Of a stretch of DNA of 64,000 nucleotides, positions 59,614 through 64,000 are shown piece by piece (within the stretch, counting starts at the first letter, position 1; the number at the start of each line of letters is the position of its first letter). Below the pieces are notes generated by a model. It saw only the letters and a list, made by a program, of their open reading frames with translations, was not told where the DNA came from and did not search any database. The stretch spans positions 71,943-135,942 of the forward strand of contig NW_024468574.1 in NCBI RefSeq assembly GCF_001632365.1, written 5' to 3'. Both the position numbers and the translations under genes were made by a program. This DNA comes from Laetiporus sulphureus 93-53 (Eukaryota > Basidiomycota > Agaricomycetes > Polyporales > Laetiporaceae).

Positions 59614-60023
59614 TGCTGTATCGTAAGTAATGGTCGGCTGTGCTTGATGCAGGTGGTCTGCTGCAACATTGTCTCTCCATGTCCGTTATATATGCGCTAT
59701 CAATGCGAAGCTGAACACGAGCTTCTGTGCTTCTCACCCACAGCTAATAGGGCATGACCACTTCCTGAGAAGGGAGAGTTCGGATACACCTTATCGCCGC
59801 CAGAACTGTCATTCATATACCGCGCAGCGAATGACACGTGGACGAGGAGGTCGGATGATAGCGAGTACTCAATATGCTGTAACACTGATCATAACATTCC
59901 GAATTAGCGTACACAATGTTGACGCGACTTAGATTCCGCCGAAGAACTAGTCTATCCAAAGACCAAATCCAACGTTCCAAACGCGTAGGCACACAGAGTT
60001 CAGCCAATTGAACGTCCGAACGC

Positions 60024-61510
60024 TCAGGCGTATTTCTTGACCTCCTCCGGTGTGGGCCCAGCAGGGTCGTCCGAGGCAGCCAGGTTGCACTGATGGAACG
60101 CCCGCACCTGGTGCGGCTTGAACGCACCGACGACCGAGTGCAAGACTCCGCGGTTATGGAAAACGACGAGATCGCGCTCATGCCTAGACGATGCCCCATC
60201 AGCGGATGCGAAGAGCCTATGCCGGGTGACGCTCACCAGTCATGTGGATATACAAGCTGATAGTGAAAGGCGGACGATGATGTCAGTGGCGGTTGTTCTT
60301 CCCGAGTAATTCTGCTAGAAGCACTCACCGAAGGCGCGATAGCAGGCCTCTGCATTTTGTAGAGCAATGCACGGACTGTGCCTAGGTCGGTGATGTGCGC
60401 ACCATCTGGGTATAGTGCGCCCTCGTGGTTCGCGCCCTCGGGAAGAGGATCGACAAGTAGTTCCGCAGCTCCGCAAGGGTGGACTTGGAAGTGCAGATTG
60501 CCTGTAACGGGGTTCTTCCAAACCTAAAGAAGCTTTCAGTAAAACACCCTGGATCTGAATGATGCTTGATGCGTACAACAGGGAGTGTCTTCCTCCGCGA
60601 TTCTTCCCATGGCGGAAGTTGGTCCAGAGGAAGTTCGAGTCCTTCCGTTTCGATACCAAGCCCGGTGGGCATTGCGTGCGTTGGGGCCATCCACACGTAC
60701 GGGTGGGGCGCATACTTGACCTTGCTCCGCACCGCCAGGCTCTTCAGCTCCGGAGGGAGGAGATCGAACATGAGCTTGCCAGACACGAACGCCGTCGTAC
60801 CCAACGGGACCTCCAGCTCGTCGCCCGTGCCATCGTCGTACCGGCAGATCTGCTTGTGGCCCTTGGGCACCTTGATCCCATACAGCGTGGTCACCTTCGG
60901 CGGGGACAGGTCGTATAGCGCCGCGTCGATGTGCCAGCGGTAGAAGCGTGTGTAGCCCTTCTCCTCGTCCTCGCGTGAAACCTGCGTCTTGTGGAAGGTA
61001 GTGTGAGAGGGGTGCTTGAGCATCGCCTCCGCGAGGCCCTCGTGGTTGTAGACGGTGCCATTTCCGATGAGCTGGACCTGGGGCTGGCGAGGGATGGTCT
61101 TGAGATCCGGATGAAGGATAGACTTCGTGGTTTTCTCCGTCTTGTTATTTCCGTGTCCATAGCTCTCCGAAGTCGGATCAAAGGCCTGCCAATGTTCATT
61201 CGCTATTGTACTGTGCAAAACACGGATACAGATGGACTGACCTTTGTGAGCCTGTACTGCTGCTCAGGCGTGAGGTCCACATCGCGGAAGAGCAAAACAT
61301 CATGCTGAGTGCATGACAGATATCAGTCACCCACATGGAAGAAAGGGGACAAGCAACCGGCCGAACATTGTAGAGAAGCTGCTCGATTTCCTTGAACTGT
61401 TCGGGGGTCAATTCGCCGGGGTTGACGCCCTTGATCTCTACGCCAAAGCCTGCGAGCTTGGAGGCGTCAGCGGTGGCGGGGATGGCAAGAGGTGCGATCT
61501 CAATGGCCAT
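60024..61510 (-). CDS. TauD-family Fe(II)/2-oxoglutarate dioxygenase, XanA-like (copy 2)
   Basis: Six exons: 61367-61510, 61242-61304, 60577-61185, 60329-60523, 60237-60256, 60024-60183 (1191 nt, 396 aa). Lengths match copy 1 exon by exon (144, 63, 609, 195, 20, 160). Metal ligands are intact (RWHIDAALYD; FHNRGVLHSV), and VWKNPVTGNLHFQVHP and the final FHQCNLAASDDPAGP follow. It is closer in wording to XanA-type sequences (HPDLKTIPRQPQVQLIGNG, YRWHIDAALY, ALYPDGAHITDLG, KMQRPAIAP) than copy 1. The pair lies in tandem, 410 bp apart. A family neofunctionalisation after duplication is possible; both appear functional. Confidence 0.9.
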
Positions 61511-62033
61511 GGTGTCGTCGAGCGCGGATGTGGGTGGAAACAGAGAGAGATACGGTGCACGGATGAGCTGGGTCATGTTATGCGCTGGCTGCTGGCTAGA
61601 TGACTCCAAAACGACAAGCGGGCTATCTTATCATGACACTCCCGCCACCGCTCGGCGTGGCGTGTGTGTCATACTCGCGATGGGTCTGCTGCTGTGGTGG
61701 ACGACGAGGAACAGAGAGCGAGGCAAGGGAGGGTAGAATGCAGCAAGGAAGCTAGCGGTGAGAGGAGTAGCGAGGTACAATGAGCTACAAGTGAACGAGT
61801 GAAGCGTGGGAAAACCCCCAAGTGAGCCCTCTACTTAGGCTTTCGGTGGCAGCAAGCTACGATAAGTGAACAAAGTGAGCCAAATAAGTAACTTTATATC
61901 GTCTCCTCGGCGTGGCCCCGAGGTCACGGACACGCGCTGTGGCGACGCGTCGCGCGTTCAACTTGTTATCACGCGTCGTCCTCGCCTCTAGCGCTGCCTC
62001 TCCCTCCCCTCCCACACCACTCTTTTCACCGCC
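61511..62033. other. Divergent promoter between XanA-like copy 2 and centrin
   Basis: 523 bp between divergent start codons. A GA-rich block lies at 61705-61745, and CT-rich sequence precedes the centrin start. No gene is supported. Confidence 0.4.
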
Positions 62034-62681
62034 ATGTACTCGTCCTCTGCGGCACAAAAGGCCAAGCGACGCACACACACGCGTCCTGAGCTCACTGATG
62101 AGCAAAAGCAGGAGATCAAAGAGGCGTTCGAGCTCTTCGACACGGACAAAGATGGCTGCGTCGACTATCACGAGCTCAAAGTCGCGATGCGCGCGTTAGG
62201 GTTCGACTTGAAGAAGGCGGAGGTGCTGAAGATCCTGCGAGATCATGACAAGACAGGACACGGACTGATGGACTTCGAAGACTTCGCGAAAATCAGTGAG
62301 TGCCTGTTTTCTCGCGAAGATGTTCCACGTCATTCAATGTCATCAATTTCTTTCCCCCATTTGTCTCTCGATCGCGTCATTTTTGCAGTGAGTGAGCGCA
62401 TACTGGCCCGTGATCCCATGGAAGAAATCCGCCGCGCGTTTCAGCTTTTTGATGATGACAACACGGGCAAGATCAGCCTAAGGAACCTGAGGAGGGTGGC
62501 GAAGGAAATCGGCGACCGGTTGGAAGATGATGAACTGTACGTATCCTGTCATCGCTGCTGCAACGTGGTGCCTGATATCTGCTATGCGTTCAGGCAAGCC
62601 ATGATCGACGAGTTCGACCTCGACCAGGACGGAGAGATCAATGAGCAGGAATTCTTTGCCATCATGACAGACGACGCATAG
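62034..62681 (+). CDS. CDC31: Centrin (Cdc31-type)
   Basis: Calcium-binding protein of the spindle pole body; in yeast also in TREX-2 at the nuclear pore. Three exons: 62034-62295, 62389-62536, 62594-62681 (498 nt, 165 aa). Four EF-hand units: [12 protein letters not shown] (canonical), [14 protein letters not shown] (one residue longer, noncanonical), [12 protein letters not shown] (ends in Asn, not Glu, probably weak) and [12 protein letters not shown] (canonical). The [23 protein letters not shown] lead and KKAEVLKIL helix fit centrins, not calmodulin. N-terminus is short and basic ([10 protein letters not shown]). Calcium binding is expected mainly at hands 1 and 4. Confidence 0.94.
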   Translation: MYSSSAAQKAKRRTHTRPELTDEQKQEIKEAFELFDTDKDGCVDYHELKVAMRALGFDLKKAEVLKILRDHDKTGHGLMDFEDFAKISECLFSREDVPRHSMSSISFPHLSLDRVIFAVSERILARDPMEEIRRAFQLFDDDNTGKISLRNLRRVAKEIGDRLEDDELYVSCHRCCNVVPDICYAFRQAMIDEFDLDQDGEINEQEFFAIMTDDA

Positions 62682-63854
62682 GACTTTCTTTCGATGATTC
62701 TTGATTTCAGTCAACGTCATGCGCGTAGATCTTTCGTCTGCTTGATTATTGAGTCTATTGTTATGCCTTTTCTTGGTGGGTCTCGACTATGATTAATCAT
62801 TTAAATGAAACCTTTCTATGCAACACATTGACCCCATTTGTCAGATATTCTTTCATTGTCTTTCGACCTGTATCGTTCTAAATGTACCAGATCAATTGTA
62901 CACAGACACATCGGTGATATCGATGTTCTGGAACCTTGGTGGTACCACTCGCGTCTGAGGATTTGCCGTCTATCCCGTGTTCCATGTGATGCGCTGATTA
63001 TCGACACTAGGAACAAGGAGAGCGTCAGAATGGCGGAGATACCGGTGAGTCATAGTAGTACCCTCCTCACACCACTCAAACATGATAGCAATGCAGTCGC
63101 ACATCACGTCCAGGAACAGTTTATTTATATATTTTATCCCAGCTATCCGGGTGCAATAGTGCAATACCACCTAGAAGGTACGGAGCCAAGCCCAGCTGAT
63201 GCCGAGCTGGGCGGAGGAAGGCGATTCACAATTGGAACGTGCGGTCTCACGTGTCGCCTTCGCTTGCCCGAGATAAAGGTGGGCGGCGTCGTAAAACGAG
63301 GCACGGGGGCGGCGGTGATCCAGCGAACATTTGTAATTGGTCCATTGGCAGTTTCATCAGGTGAGCATTGTGACCGCTTTGGCCTAGTCGTCGACGTATG
63401 GATGTGCCGTAAATTCTAGGGTACTCCCTCGTATGGTTCACTTCGATCGGCGGAGAGCCGTGGGGCTGACGTTGCTCTACGCGCGGCGCCCAGCAGTGAT
63501 AAGCACGGAACACAGCACGGCCACACTGCTTTGAATAGGCGACCCACATGGTCCGAGCGTAGCGTAAGATGAAATTCGCGGGCTATTCATATTCATACAC
63601 GGAGGTGGACGGGAGAGACACTTTGGATACATCGGTATGAGGAGCTCGTATTGTTACAGTAAGAAGTCCTGTTAACGCAATTTTCCAACGGCGAACCCTG
63701 GAGAAGACGACTGGGGAATAATGATGTCGTAAACAGAAGGGCATGTACACGAGAAGGTGAAGAAGCGACCAAAGTGAGACCGAGTTTTATGATACATCAT
63801 CAGACGGGATTCATCTAATTCGTGATTGTCCAACGGGGACGCCGGTTAAGGTGC
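62682..63854. other. Intergenic, with an unassigned open frame
   Basis: 1.17 kb between convergent centrin (+) and C2H2 (-) genes. A 193-codon open frame runs 62838-63419 on the plus strand (central part YPSYPGAIVQYHLEGTEPSP, GGGRRFTIGTCG). I recognise no domain and no promoter context, so I do not call it a gene. Confidence 0.3.
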
Positions 63855-64000
63855 TCATGCCGAGCCAGTGAGGCGGCGTTGCTTGGAAGACCAGTTCTTG
63901 TGCACCCGCATATGCTGACCCAGGTTGTCGTGCCTGCTGAAATCCTTGCCGCATCCGGGGTATGGGCATTTGTGCGCTGCACGAAGACGTAAATCGGCAA
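63855..64000 (-). CDS. C2H2 zinc-finger protein, C-terminal end (partial)
   Basis: The open frame enters from the right edge and stops at TGA 63855-63857. It codes for one complete finger, CPYPGCGKDFSRHDNLGQHMRVH, followed by a basic tail KNWSSKQRRLTGSA. Cys and His spacing is C-x4-C-x12-H-x3-H. The SRHDNL helix resembles the last finger of stress-type fungal C2H2 factors. An acceptor-like gtgcag just upstream may mark an exon start. More fingers are expected outside the window. Confidence 0.75.
   Translation of the reverse strand, partial: ADLRLRAAHKCPYPGCGKDFSRHDNLGQHMRVHKNWSSKQRRLTGSA

Noticed and set aside
62838..63419. 193-codon ORF as a protein-coding gene
   Set aside because: No family recognised, no intron or promoter support; a possible start at 63030 with a splice leads quickly to a stop.

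Overview
This window is nuclear DNA from a filamentous basidiomycete fungus, most likely an Agaricomycete. Genes are dense and split by many short introns (mostly 50-65 nt, GT-AG). Intergenic gaps are small, and the protein set is typical of mushrooms and wood-rot fungi: class IV chitin synthase, a PX-domain AGC kinase, a GRAM/VASt sterol transporter, XanA-like dioxygenases and a homeodomain factor. I derived exon boundaries by hand from splice signals and reading frame. For 22 of the gene models the summed exon length divides by three, which supports the structures.

Layout. 1-670 holds the 3' end of adenosine kinase (+). 990-2884 is a C2H2 zinc-finger protein (-), and 3332-8562 is Raptor/Kog1, the TORC1 scaffold (-). 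After a 1.6 kb gap, 10201-14821 is a large PX-AGC kinase (+) and 15248-18455 a Lam/Aster-type sterol transfer protein (-). 20.0-24.1 kb is an accessory region built from a tandem segmental duplication, with two thioredoxin genes at 20114-20647 and 22401-22936. 25644-30430 is a 1550-residue disordered, repeat-rich protein (+). 31100-32494 is a Sec14/CRAL-TRIO protein (-), 33437-33746 is Nop10 (+), 34607-39645 chitin synthase class IV (+), 40133-41083 a DUF3140-type protein (+) and 41430-42664 a homeodomain factor (+).

The right third is housekeeping. It holds a lysine-type methyltransferase (-), a GON7-like KEOPS subunit (+), mitochondrial uL2 (-), RVB2 (+), a small unrecognised gene (+), an SR-rich NKAPD1-like protein (-), ribosomal proteins eL21 (-) and uS4 (+), a broken GH20 hexosaminidase (+), a Trf4/Cid14 poly(A) polymerase (-), two tandem XanA-like dioxygenases (-), centrin (+), and the end of another C2H2 protein at the right edge (-).

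Themes. Translation, RNA and ribosome genes cluster in 44-58 kb, several as head-to-head pairs with tiny shared promoters: uL2m/RVB2 with 92 bp between start codons, eL21/uS4 with 272 bp. TORC1 (Raptor) and an AGC kinase are neighbours, but no functional link is implied by position alone. I found no rRNA, confident tRNA, CRISPR array or intact transposon. The most notable observations are the multiply disabled GH20 gene, the thioredoxin duplication with a changed TATA box, two adjacent genes whose first coding exon is only the start codon, a perfect 13-bp inverted repeat in a divergent promoter, and the repeat architecture of the disordered protein.
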